Assembly: GCA_964653025.1 (NCBI GenBank)
Contig: CAZZBZ010000004.1
Span: forward strand, 1-64,000
DNA: 64,000 nucleotides
Direction of reading: 5' to 3'
Source of the DNA: JABWAM01 sp964653025
GTDB lineage: Bacteria > Verrucomicrobiota > Verrucomicrobiia > JABWAM01
Shown here: positions 9,861 through 17,040 of the stretch, piece by piece
Layout: the number at the start of each line of letters is the position of its first letter
Numbering within the stretch: the first letter of the stretch is position 1
The notes under the pieces: generated by a model
Told to the model about the DNA's origin: nothing
Seen by the model: only the letters and a program-made list of their open reading frames with translations
The model's database searches: none
Made by a program: the position numbers and the translations under genes

Positions 9861-10649
9861 ATGATCCGCCTCATCTCCACCGACTTCGACGGGACCATCT
9901 ACGATGGGGCCGCCCCGGACCCCGTGGACCGGGATCTCGTGAAGCATCTCGACGAGGTGCGGGCCGGGGGTGCGGTGTGGGTGATCAACACCGGGAGGCT
10001 TTGCCCCGATGTGCTGCTTATTCTCTCCACGCTCGGGCTCGAGACGCGCCCCGACTTCATCGTCTCGGTGGAGCGTAACATCCATCGCCGCACGGGATCG
10101 AGCTACGAGGAACACGAGTCCTGGAACCGAACCTGCCGCGAAGACCACCAGGTACTTTTTGGGGCTGCGAAGCCGGGGGTTGAGCGCATCCGACGGCGAA
10201 TCGAGGCGGAGCTCGATGCCGTGCTCTACCAGGACGAGTGGTCTCCCCTCTCCATCATTGCGAAGTCCCCTGAGGACGCCGACCTGATCCATCGCTGGAC
10301 CCTTGAAGAATGCGAGCAGGTCGCGGGCCTTCGGATCGTCCGCAACACCCAGTACTTCCGATTCGGTCACGCCGACTACAGCAAGGGGACCGCCCTCGCG
10401 GAAATCGCCCGCATGCTCGGGTTGAAGCCGGAGGAGATTTTCGCGGCGGGCGACCACTACAACGACCTGCCCATGCTCGACGGCGTCCACGCCCATCACG
10501 TCGCCGCCCCGTCGAACGCCATTGCGGAGGTGAAGACGGCTGTCCGCAGCGCGGGCGGCCACGTCTCCCGCCACCCCTGCGGACGGGGCGTGCTCGATGC
10601 CTTGCGCCGACTCAACCGACCCACCCAACCCCAACGCACAAAATCATGA
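9861..10649 (+). CDS. HAD superfamily (Cof/IIB-like) hydrolase
   Basis: A 262-residue haloacid-dehalogenase-type phosphatase with the nucleophile motif STDFDGTI near the N-terminus, a motif II Thr in VINTGRL, and motif III/IV residues around SKGTALAEIARMLG and FAAGDHYNDLPML. The layout matches the Cof/sucrose-phosphatase-like IIB subfamily, which dephosphorylates small sugar or cofactor phosphates. Its stop overlaps the deoC start in an ATGA arrangement (10646-10649), so translation is coupled and a role in sugar-phosphate or nucleoside salvage is likely. The exact substrate cannot be told from sequence. Confidence 0.85.
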   Translation: MIRLISTDFDGTIYDGAAPDPVDRDLVKHLDEVRAGGAVWVINTGRLCPDVLLILSTLGLETRPDFIVSVERNIHRRTGSSYEEHESWNRTCREDHQVLFGAAKPGVERIRRRIEAELDAVLYQDEWSPLSIIAKSPEDADLIHRWTLEECEQVAGLRIVRNTQYFRFGHADYSKGTALAEIARMLGLKPEEIFAAGDHYNDLPMLDGVHAHHVAAPSNAIAEVKTAVRSAGGHVSRHPCGRGVLDALRRLNRPTQPQRTKS

Positions 10650-11317
10650 AACGAGAACAAGTTGCCCAGATGCTGGACCTGTCCGTGCTTCGCCCCGAGT
10701 CCACCCGAGCCGACGCCCTCGCCGGATGCCGCCTCGGCATCGAGCATGGTGTCAAGTCCGTGATCGTCCTGCCCTGCTGGATCGACGATATCGTCGAAGC
10801 CCTCCGCGGCAGCAAGGTGCTGCCCTCGGTGGTAATCGGCTTTCCCTTCGGCGGGGAAACCCCGGCCACCAAGGCCGCCAGTTCGAAGGAGGCGACCCAG
10901 CGCGGGGCGGTTGAACTCGACGTGGTTTTGTCCGTCGGAAAACTCCGCGACGGCAAGAAGGACTTTGTCCGGGATGACATCAAGGGGGTCGTCCAGGCCG
11001 CGAAAGGGGTCAACCCGAAGGCGATCATCAAGGTGATCCTTGAGACCTGCTACCTCGACGACGCACAGAAAAAGCTGGCCTGCCAGATCTCCGAAGAGGC
11101 GGGGGCCGACTTCGTCAAGACCTCCACAGGCTTCGGATCGAAAGGAGCCACGGTCGAGGACATCCGCCTCATGCGCGCGAGCGTCTCCCCGAAGATCGGG
11201 GTGAAGGCCTCCGGCGGCATCCGCGACTGGGCCGCCGCCGGGGCACTCATCGCCGCCGGGGCCAACCGCCTCGGCTGCTCGAACCCAGCGTCAATCCTCG
11301 ACGGGATGCCAAAGTGA
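10646..11317 (+). CDS. deoC: Deoxyribose-phosphate aldolase
   Basis: DeoC cleaves 2-deoxyribose 5-phosphate to glyceraldehyde 3-phosphate and acetaldehyde in deoxynucleoside catabolism. The 223-residue product has the Schiff-base lysine region (DFVKTSTGFG), the second conserved lysine in GVKASGGIRD, and the ELDVVLSVGKL strand. The length is normal. The start ATG overlaps the stop of the upstream HAD hydrolase by four bases, implying translational coupling. No pyrimidine or purine phosphorylase gene is present in the window. Confidence 0.93.
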   Translation: MKREQVAQMLDLSVLRPESTRADALAGCRLGIEHGVKSVIVLPCWIDDIVEALRGSKVLPSVVIGFPFGGETPATKAASSKEATQRGAVELDVVLSVGKLRDGKKDFVRDDIKGVVQAAKGVNPKAIIKVILETCYLDDAQKKLACQISEEAGADFVKTSTGFGSKGATVEDIRLMRASVSPKIGVKASGGIRDWAAAGALIAAGANRLGCSNPASILDGMPK

Positions 11318-11338
11318 ACCCATCCTGGAACGACATTC

Positions 11339-11415
11339 GGACGACCCGTCGGGTCGTCCCTACCGCCCGCCTCAACCCGGACTTCCCCAGATAGGGCGGG
11401 GCCGCCGGCCCCGCC
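11339..11415. repeat. Two perfect palindromes between deoC and ABC exporter
   Basis: The first palindrome (11339-11359) has ten-base arms GGACGACCCG/CGGGTCGTCC around one base. The second (11395-11415) has nine-base arms GGCGGGGCC/GGCCCCGCC around three bases. Both lie in the 114-base gap between deoC and the ABC ATPase. They could fold into a two-hairpin unit. They may end deoC transcription, but no T-tract follows, and they look more like dispersed palindromic elements. Confidence 0.6.
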
Positions 11416-11431
11416 ACCGCCCGCCCGCACC

Positions 11432-12358
11432 ATGAGCGCTCCCGATCTCGTCATCGACGTCGAGGGGGTTACCAAGTGTTTTGACGGCCACGCGGTCGTC
11501 AACGGCATCTCGATGCAGGTGCGCCGCGGGGAGATCCACGGCTTCCTCGGCCCCAACGGCAGCGGCAAGACCACCTTCATCCGCATGCTCTGCGGACTAC
11601 TCCGCCCCGACGGCGGCCGCGGGACCTGTCTCGGGCACGACCTCCTCACGGGAAGCGACGACATCAAGCGCGAGGTCGGATACATGACCCAGCGCTTCAG
11701 CTTCTACGAGGACCTCACCATCTCCGAGAACCTGGACTTCGTCGCGCGTGTGTACGGGGTGCCCGACCGCCGCGGGACCGTGGACGCCAGCCTCGACCGC
11801 CTCGGTCTTCGGGACCGTCGCAACCAGCTCGCCGGCACGCTCTCGGGTGGTTGGAAACAGCGGCTCGCCCTCGCTGCCTGCCTCCTCCACAAGCCCCGCC
11901 TCCTCCTCCTCGACGAACCGACCGCCGGCGTCGACCCGAAGGCGCGACGCGACTTCTGGGACGAGATCCACCGCCTCGCGGCGGAGGGCCTGACCGTGCT
12001 CATCACGACCCACTACATGGACGAGGCGGAGCGCTGCCACCGCCTCGCCTACATCGCCTACGGGAACATCCTCGCGCGCGGAACCTCGGATGAGGTGGTT
12101 GCCGCGGCGGGACTCACCACCTGGGCGGTCTCGGGTCCGGGCCTCGGAAAGCTCGCCTCGCAGCTCCGTAACTTGCCGGGGATCGAGCAGGTCGTTGCCT
12201 TCGGGAACACCCTCCACGCCAGCGGCCACGACGCCGCCCGCCTCGAGGCCTCCCTCGCCCCCTTCCGCACGGACCCGGCGCTCCGCTGGCAACGCGCGGA
12301 ATCCAGCCTCGAAGATGTGTTCATCAGCCTGATGGGGCGCGCGGAGGACCGCCGATGA
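11432..12358 (+). CDS. ABC exporter ATP-binding protein (YbhF/CcmA-like)
   Basis: A 308-residue ATPase with Walker A GPNGSGKTT, signature LSGGW, Walker B LLLLDEPTAGVD and the H-loop TTHYMDEAE. The C-terminal extension of about 85 residues after the ATPase core is usual for the drug/lipid-exporting ABC-2 group. The partner permease begins 300 bases downstream, after two palindromic repeats, rather than directly adjacent. A truncated PadR-like regulator beyond the permease suggests the exporter once had a dedicated repressor. The substrate is unknown. Confidence 0.93.
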   Translation: MSAPDLVIDVEGVTKCFDGHAVVNGISMQVRRGEIHGFLGPNGSGKTTFIRMLCGLLRPDGGRGTCLGHDLLTGSDDIKREVGYMTQRFSFYEDLTISENLDFVARVYGVPDRRGTVDASLDRLGLRDRRNQLAGTLSGGWKQRLALAACLLHKPRLLLLDEPTAGVDPKARRDFWDEIHRLAAEGLTVLITTHYMDEAERCHRLAYIAYGNILARGTSDEVVAAAGLTTWAVSGPGLGKLASQLRNLPGIEQVVAFGNTLHASGHDAARLEASLAPFRTDPALRWQRAESSLEDVFISLMGRAEDRR

Positions 12359-12390
12359 GTTCCAATGTTCAAAAGGAGACATTCCTGATC

Positions 12391-12507
12391 ATCGGGGAGC
12401 ATACGCGACTCGCGTGTCCAAACTCGGCGGCCCGCCGATTTTTCTCTTCTCGGATTCCGTTTGGCGAGCCGCCAAACGGGACACGCCAGCGGCGTGTGCT
12501 CCCCGAT
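12391..12507. repeat. Multi-hairpin repeat, family A, copy 1
   Basis: The outer arms ATCGGGGAGCATACGC (12391-12406) and GCGTGTGCTCCCCGAT (12492-12507) pair at 15 of 16 positions. Inside are a stem-loop CGTTTGGCGAG..CCGCCAAACG (12459-12479), a TCGGCGG-CC-CGCCGA hairpin, and a small ACGCG-ACT-CGCGT hairpin. A second copy lies at 50667-50775 with different but still self-complementary stems. It fills the gap between the ABC ATPase and permease genes. No protein is encoded. Confidence 0.8.
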
Positions 12508-12521
12508 CCATTCCCCACCTT

Positions 12522-12636
12522 TGTAGGAGCCGCTGCCAGCGGCGACCCGAAATGGGGGGCCTGCCGACTGCATGGTGCGAACCCTCGTGGCGTGGCGCAT
12601 CCCAATTTCCTTTCGCCTCTGGCAGCGACTCCTACA
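12522..12636. repeat. Inverted-repeat element with TGTAGGAG arms, family B
   Basis: The left arm TGTAGGAGCCGCTGCCAG (12522-12539) continues as a self-complementary CGCTGCCAGCG. The right arm CTGGCAGCGACTCCTACA (12619-12636) is its reverse complement at 17 of 18 positions. The layout recalls the TGTAGGAG..-type REP elements of Pseudomonas and Xanthomonas, although any kinship is unproven. With family A it makes up almost the whole 300-base gap 12359-12657, where no gene is visible. Confidence 0.7.
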
Positions 12637-12657
12637 GCCCCGACCGACTGAGATCCA

Positions 12658-13836
12658 ATGTCTGCTCTTCAATCAGAAATCAGAAATCAGAAATCGCCAA
12701 TCTGGCAGCGCTTTAGCGCCGCCAGATTTGTTGCGATCCTCGTCAAGGAGTTCATCCAGATGCGGCGGGACCGCCTCACCTTCGGGATGATGGTCGGGAT
12801 CCCGGTGCTTCAACTCGTCCTCTTCGGCTTCGCGATCAACTCCGATCCCAAGCACCTGCCCACCGCCGTCCTCGTCGCCGACCCGGGCCCGTTCGCGCGG
12901 ACACTCGTCGAGGCGATGAGCAACAGCGCCTACTTCGAGATCGTTCGCTCCCCCGCCTCCGAGCGCGAGGCGACCGCGCTCCTCCGCTCGGGACGCGTCC
13001 AGTTCGTGCTCACGATCCCCGAAGACTTCACCCGCCGCCTCGTGCGCGGGGAACGCCCCGCGGTGGTCCTCGAGGCCGACGCCACCGACCCGGCCGCCAC
13101 GAGCAACGCCCTCGCCGCGCTCGACACCCTCGCGCGCGAGTCCCTCGACCGTGACCTGAAGGGCCCCCTCGCCGACCTGCGCGCCACGCCGGGCCCCATC
13201 GAACTCCGCATCCACCGCAAGTACAACGAGGAGGGGATCACCGCCTACAACATCGTCCCCGGCCTCATGGGCGTCGTGCTCACGATGACGCTCGTGATGG
13301 CCACCTCCCTCGCGATCACGCGCGAGCGCGAGCGCGGCACGATGGAGAACCTGCTCTCCACCCCCGCTCGCCCGCTCGAGGTGATGCTCGGCAAGCTCAT
13401 CCCCTACATCCTCGTCGGCTACATCCAGGTGGCGCTGATCCTTCTCGCGGCGCGCTTCGTCTTCGGGGTGCCCATCATGGGCAATCCCTTTTGGCTGGCG
13501 CTCTTCGCCCTCGCCTTCATCGTGGCGAACCTCATGGTCGGGATCACCTTCTCGACGCTCGCCCGCAACATGCTCCAGGCGATGCAGATGTCGTTCTTCT
13601 TCTTCCTGCCCTCGCTCCTCCTCTCGGGGTTCATGTTCCCCTTCCGCGGCATGCCCGGGTGGGCCCAGGCCATCGGCAACCTCCTCCCCCTCACCCACTT
13701 CAACCGGATCGTCCGCGGCATCCTCCTCAAGGGCTACGGCCCGCTCGACGCCCTCCCCCACCTCTGGCCGATCACGCTCTTCCTCCTCGTCGTCATGGTG
13801 ATCGGCCTGAAACGCTACCGCCGAACGCTGGATTGA
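12658..13836 (+). CDS. ABC-2 type exporter permease
   Basis: A 392-residue permease of the YbhS/YhhJ type. It has one membrane segment after the KEFIQMRRDRLTFGMM cytoplasmic motif, a large extracytoplasmic region (about 65-220), then five membrane segments with the TRERERGTMENLLSTPARP coupling helix between them. It pairs with the ATPase upstream. The first 25 residues are encoded by a tandem 7-mer (ATCAGAA, three copies, 12672-12692) and a palindrome (12699-12728), so the N-terminus is repeat-derived. The native start may have been lost or may lie near residue 25. No membrane-fusion protein gene is adjacent. Confidence 0.9.
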   Translation: MSALQSEIRNQKSPIWQRFSAARFVAILVKEFIQMRRDRLTFGMMVGIPVLQLVLFGFAINSDPKHLPTAVLVADPGPFARTLVEAMSNSAYFEIVRSPASEREATALLRSGRVQFVLTIPEDFTRRLVRGERPAVVLEADATDPAATSNALAALDTLARESLDRDLKGPLADLRATPGPIELRIHRKYNEEGITAYNIVPGLMGVVLTMTLVMATSLAITRERERGTMENLLSTPARPLEVMLGKLIPYILVGYIQVALILLAARFVFGVPIMGNPFWLALFALAFIVANLMVGITFSTLARNMLQAMQMSFFFFLPSLLLSGFMFPFRGMPGWAQAIGNLLPLTHFNRIVRGILLKGYGPLDALPHLWPITLFLLVVMVIGLKRYRRTLD

Positions 13837-13868
13837 CAGGGAAAGACGCCGCGCGACATGGTCCGGGA

Positions 13869-13952
13869 GTGACAGGCTTGGACCGCAAGCTGCTCTACGG
13901 GTGCGCGGAAACCCTCGTGCTGGCCCTGCTCGCCGAGGAATCGAGTTACGGC
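13869..13952 (+). pseudogene. Truncated PadR-like regulator (5' stub)
   Basis: From a GTG at 13869 the frame reads LDRKLLYGCAETLVLALLAE, then ESSYG, which resembles the first helix of PadR-family winged-helix repressors. After about 28 residues the similarity stops and the frame runs into sequence antisense to another gene remnant. PadR regulators often sit next to ABC-2 exporters, so this is probably what is left of the exporter's own regulator. The identification rests on a short match and is tentative. Confidence 0.45.
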
Positions 13953-14138
13953 TCAGTACTCGCCGACGACGATGGGCTTCTCCTGCCCGATGCTGCAGAG
14001 GCGCACGGCCCACGCGTCGAGGGCGGCCTTGCGCTCAGCCTCGGCGAGGCGGACGGGCGCATAGACGACCTGCGGCGCGAGCACCTCAAACCCCGTGAAG
14101 CGGAAGACCCCGCGCTGGATCCGCGCCGAATCTGCCAT
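13953..14138 (-). pseudogene. C-terminal remnant resembling KefF/MdaB-type NAD(P)H quinone reductase
   Basis: The 61-residue frame includes IQRGVFRFTGFEVLAPQVVY and then APVRLAEAERKAALDAWAVRL. This resembles the C-terminal region of flavodoxin-fold NAD(P)H oxidoreductases such as KefF. The flavin-binding N-terminal part is absent. The stop codon abuts the point where the PadR stub loses similarity, which suggests a deletion fused the two. A GGAG lies 6 bases before the ATG at 14138, so translation as a small protein cannot be excluded. Confidence 0.35.
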
Positions 14139-14198
14139 GAGTCTCCGTCTCGCGTCTCGGATCTCATGTCTCGGGCCGCGGGGCACAGAGGGCGACGC

Positions 14199-14315
14199 TC
14201 ACGCCATGCGGTTTACCTGCCCGCCCTTGGTGACGTGGGCGATGAAGGGCGGAGGTACGCGAAACGCCCCGCCCTGATTGGCGTTGACTTCGCGCCCGAA
14301 CAGGATCCGAATTGC
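14199..14315 (-). pseudogene. Unidentified C-terminal gene fragment
   Basis: On the minus strand an open frame reads FGREVNANQGGAFRVPPPFI and then AHVTKGGQVNRMA before a stop at 14199. The composition is unlike shadow frames, and the text reads like the end of a real protein, but I do not recognise the family and see no start. It lies beside two other remnants in a gene-poor 500-base stretch (13837-14345). Confidence 0.2.
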
Positions 14316-14318
14316 ACG

Positions 14319-14336
14319 CCTCCTGAGAGGAGGAGG
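14319..14336 (+). promoter_or_regulatory. Hairpin covering the ribosome-binding site of the PEP-CTERM gene
   Basis: CCTCCT (14319-14324) can pair with AGGAGG (14328-14333) across a three-base loop. The same purine tract, extended as AGGAGGAGG to 14336, is the Shine-Dalgarno sequence of the ATG at 14346. In the transcript the site would be at least partly sequestered. Whether this regulates translation is inference. Confidence 0.45.
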
Positions 14337-14345
14337 TTGAAGCCC

Positions 14346-15284
14346 ATGGAACGCCCTCGACTCCATCTGACACGCGCGGGGAGGTCCCTCGCGCTCTTCG
14401 TCGCCTTCTGGGCCCTTTCCCCGGTCGCCCCGGCCCAGGATCCGTACTCAAACGCGATCGAGCAGGCGAAGGCGTCGCGTACCGTCTCAAACGACGCGGT
14501 CTTCTCCCAACTCCGCGTGATCACAAGCGACCTGCTCGTCCCCCTCGTCACGCCCACCGGCACCTTCCCAATGATCCGCGTCTCCACGATGACGCGGGAC
14601 TTCGGCTACAGCACCGCCACCAACCGCCAACCCTTCCACGTCGCCACCAACCGCTTCAGCTGGGTGACCCTCGATGGCGACCTGCGCAACTGGTACCACG
14701 ACAAGGGCCTGCCGATCTCGAACAACGCCACGATCCGCAACTCCATGCTCGAAGCCCTCGGCATGCAGCACAACACGAACTACAACGTCCTCACCTTCCT
14801 CGTGAGCCCCAGCGCCCTCACGCGCCCCGCGTTCAACCCCTCGATCTCCACGAATACCGCGCCCATCTGGAACGCGTCGAAGCCCTGGGACTTCGGCACC
14901 GGCACGGGGCAGTACGACTTCGTCGCCAACGTGACCGATGCGGTCTCCTCGAACTTCTGGGCATGGGCCGGGGGCGTGAGCTACCCGGGACCGGAGAATT
15001 TCACAAACTGGCACCTCGGCTGGAGCACGGAATCCTACGCGAGCGCCAACCCCAACAACCTGTTCCCCTTCACCGGGCTCGGCTTCACCTGGAACTGGAA
15101 CACCAATGCGAGCCTCGAAGGATTCGCGCTCAGCGAGTTCGTCGTCAACAGCGATACCGACTTCTACTTCGACAGCTACCTGACCCCCTACGACTACGTG
15201 GTAATCCCCGAGCCGGGTGCCCTTGCCCTCCTCCTGGCCGGCGGTCTGCTGTTTCTCGGCTGGCGTCGCGTTCCTCCTTCCTGA
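14346..15284 (+). CDS. Secreted PEP-CTERM protein of unknown function
   Basis: A 312-residue exported protein. It has an N-terminal signal peptide (hydrophobic stretch about 12-28, cleavage near APAQ) and a C-terminal sorting signal: VIPEPGALALLLAGG, then LLFLGW and the basic RR end. PEP-CTERM proteins are processed by an exosortase and often end up in the envelope or exopolysaccharide matrix. No exosortase or EPS locus is in the window. The middle region is rich in Asn, Thr, Trp and Tyr and matches no domain I know. The strong AGGAGG ribosome-binding site lies in a possible hairpin. The start at 14346 is set by that site and the signal peptide. Confidence 0.8.
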   Translation: MERPRLHLTRAGRSLALFVAFWALSPVAPAQDPYSNAIEQAKASRTVSNDAVFSQLRVITSDLLVPLVTPTGTFPMIRVSTMTRDFGYSTATNRQPFHVATNRFSWVTLDGDLRNWYHDKGLPISNNATIRNSMLEALGMQHNTNYNVLTFLVSPSALTRPAFNPSISTNTAPIWNASKPWDFGTGTGQYDFVANVTDAVSSNFWAWAGGVSYPGPENFTNWHLGWSTESYASANPNNLFPFTGLGFTWNWNTNASLEGFALSEFVVNSDTDFYFDSYLTPYDYVVIPEPGALALLLAGGLLFLGWRRVPPS

Positions 15285-15417
15285 TCGCCCTCTGTCGGCA
15301 AGGTCGCGAACTTCGCGCCGCGGTCAACGACCGCGGCTACCGACGGCAAGCGTGGCGCTTACCCTGCAGTACCACCTCCCTCATCCCACGGCGGATCACC
15401 CTGCGCGCCGGGGACCC

Positions 15418-15711
15418 CTACGACTTTGCCTTCTTCTTCGCCTCTTCCTTGGCAGCCCACTCTTCCCACGACTTGCCGGCGGCGGGATCCGCGCCGGTGA
15501 GTTCGATCTTCGCGATCTTCGAGACGGGGATGAGCCGCTTCTCGTCTGAGCCCGCGAGCATCATCTCGACGAAGGGCTCGGGGCAGCGCGAGGTCGCCCG
15601 CGACTCCCGGTTGAACAGGAAGCCCGCCACGTCGGCGCCATCCTTCAGGGTCACGGTGACGTCGCCGCGGTAGTTGTACGCCTTGTCGATGGTTTCGGTG
15701 AGGTTGTTCAT
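15418..15711 (-). CDS. Small protein downstream of hpnH, Sm-like candidate
   Basis: A 97-residue soluble protein. The first half (RGDVTVTLKDGADVAGFLFN and then a VSKIAKIELTG strand) looks like a small beta-barrel that could be Sm-like. It ends in a charged tail of SWEEWAAKEEAKKKAKS. It follows hpnH by 47 bases on the same strand and is probably co-transcribed. I have no firm family assignment. A link to hopanoid side-chain synthesis is suggested only by position. Confidence 0.65.
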   Translation of the reverse strand: MNNLTETIDKAYNYRGDVTVTLKDGADVAGFLFNRESRATSRCPEPFVEMMLAGSDEKRLIPVSKIAKIELTGADPAAGKSWEEWAAKEEAKKKAKS

Positions 15712-15758
15712 CGGATGGATGGGTCGAAAGATGGCATGGGAGAAGACGAAGGTTCTCC

Positions 15759-16913
15759 TCAGCGCCCGGCTCCGGTTTTTTCGTTTTCCTTGGGCTTGTT
15801 GGAGGCGCAGCCGCAGCCCGAGGCGCAGTTGCCCATGGAGGCCCCGCCGTCCGTCACGGGCGCCGCGTAGGCGAAGTCCGCGCCGACCGGCTGGCTGGAC
15901 TTGAGGCCGAAGAGCGTGAGCTTCACCGTGCGCGCAAAGTGGCGGAACGACGAGAAGGTGGCGTCCACCGCCGTTGCTTCGTAGCCGCTGTGAACCATGC
16001 AGTTCGCGCACTTCGGGTTGCCGGAGTGATAGCCGTAGCGCGACCACTCGGTCTCCTCGATGAGTTGCTGGAAGGTGGGCACGTAGCCTTCATCGAGCAG
16101 GTAGCACGGTTTCTGCCAGCCGAAGATGTTGTAGGTGACCATTCCCCATGGCGTGCACTCGAAGTCCTGCCGCCCCATGAGAAACTCGAGAAAGATCGGC
16201 GACTGGTTGAAGGCCCATTTTGGATTCGGGTCAGAGAGGATCTTCGTGAAGAGTTCCCGCGTGCGGTTGCGCGCGAGGAAGTGCTCCTGGTCGGGAGCGT
16301 GCGAGTAGCTGTAGCCCGGCGACATCATCATCCCCTCGACGCCCATGGCGGTCATCTCGTCGAAGAAGGCTCGGACGCGCATGGGATCCGCCCCTTCGAA
16401 AAGCGTGGTGTTCGTCGTCACGCGGAAGCCACGCTTGAGCGCCTCGCGCGCCGCCTCGACAGCAGTCCGGAAGGTCCCCTCGCGGCAGACGGCGTGATCG
16501 TGCTCCGGCTCCAACCCATCGAGATGGATGCTGAGGGTGAGATACTTCGAGGGTTTGAAGAGGTCCATCCTCCGCTTGAGGAGCAGGGCGTTCGTGCAGA
16601 GGTAGATGTACTTCTTGCGCGCGACCAGGCCCTCGACGATCTGCTGGATCTCGGGGTGCACGAGCGGCTCGCCGCCCGGGATGCTCACGATCGGAACGCC
16701 ACACTCCTCGACGGCCTGGAAGCACTGCTCAGGACTGAGGCGGCGCTTGAGGACGTGCTCGGGGTACTGGATCTTCCCACAACCGGCACACTCAAGGTTG
16801 CAGCGGAAGAGCGGCTCGAGCATGAGCACGAGCGGGTAGCGCTTTCGGCCGGAAAGTTTCTGCCCGATCACGTAGCGAGCAACGGTATAAGCCTGGGAAA
16901 TAGGAACGGGCAT
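15759..16913 (-). CDS. hpnH: Adenosyl-hopene transferase HpnH (radical SAM)
   Basis: HpnH adds the adenosyl group of SAM to diploptene, the first step to C35 extended hopanoids. The 384-residue protein has the radical-SAM cluster motif CNLECAGC, a following GKIQYPEH, the SAM-binding PGGEPLVHPE, and the family's C-terminal GNPKCANCMVHSGYEATA segment. It carries an extra Cys-rich tail (ASMGNCASGCGCASNK) not typical of the core family. Squalene-hopene cyclase and other hpn genes are not in the window. It is divergent from the spermidine-synthase-like gene and followed by a small co-directional gene. Confidence 0.9.
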   Translation of the reverse strand: MPVPISQAYTVARYVIGQKLSGRKRYPLVLMLEPLFRCNLECAGCGKIQYPEHVLKRRLSPEQCFQAVEECGVPIVSIPGGEPLVHPEIQQIVEGLVARKKYIYLCTNALLLKRRMDLFKPSKYLTLSIHLDGLEPEHDHAVCREGTFRTAVEAAREALKRGFRVTTNTTLFEGADPMRVRAFFDEMTAMGVEGMMMSPGYSYSHAPDQEHFLARNRTRELFTKILSDPNPKWAFNQSPIFLEFLMGRQDFECTPWGMVTYNIFGWQKPCYLLDEGYVPTFQQLIEETEWSRYGYHSGNPKCANCMVHSGYEATAVDATFSSFRHFARTVKLTLFGLKSSQPVGADFAYAAPVTDGGASMGNCASGCGCASNKPKENEKTGAGR

Positions 16914-17040
16914 GGAACTTGATGGGTTGGGAGTTGGTCAAACTACCAGCACAGGGGACGATGCGCAACCGAAGCCTGCCCGACAAGGGCTCGGACGATC
17001 GGTGTTGTTCGGCCCGGGGGAATCCCCCTACGATGAGAGG

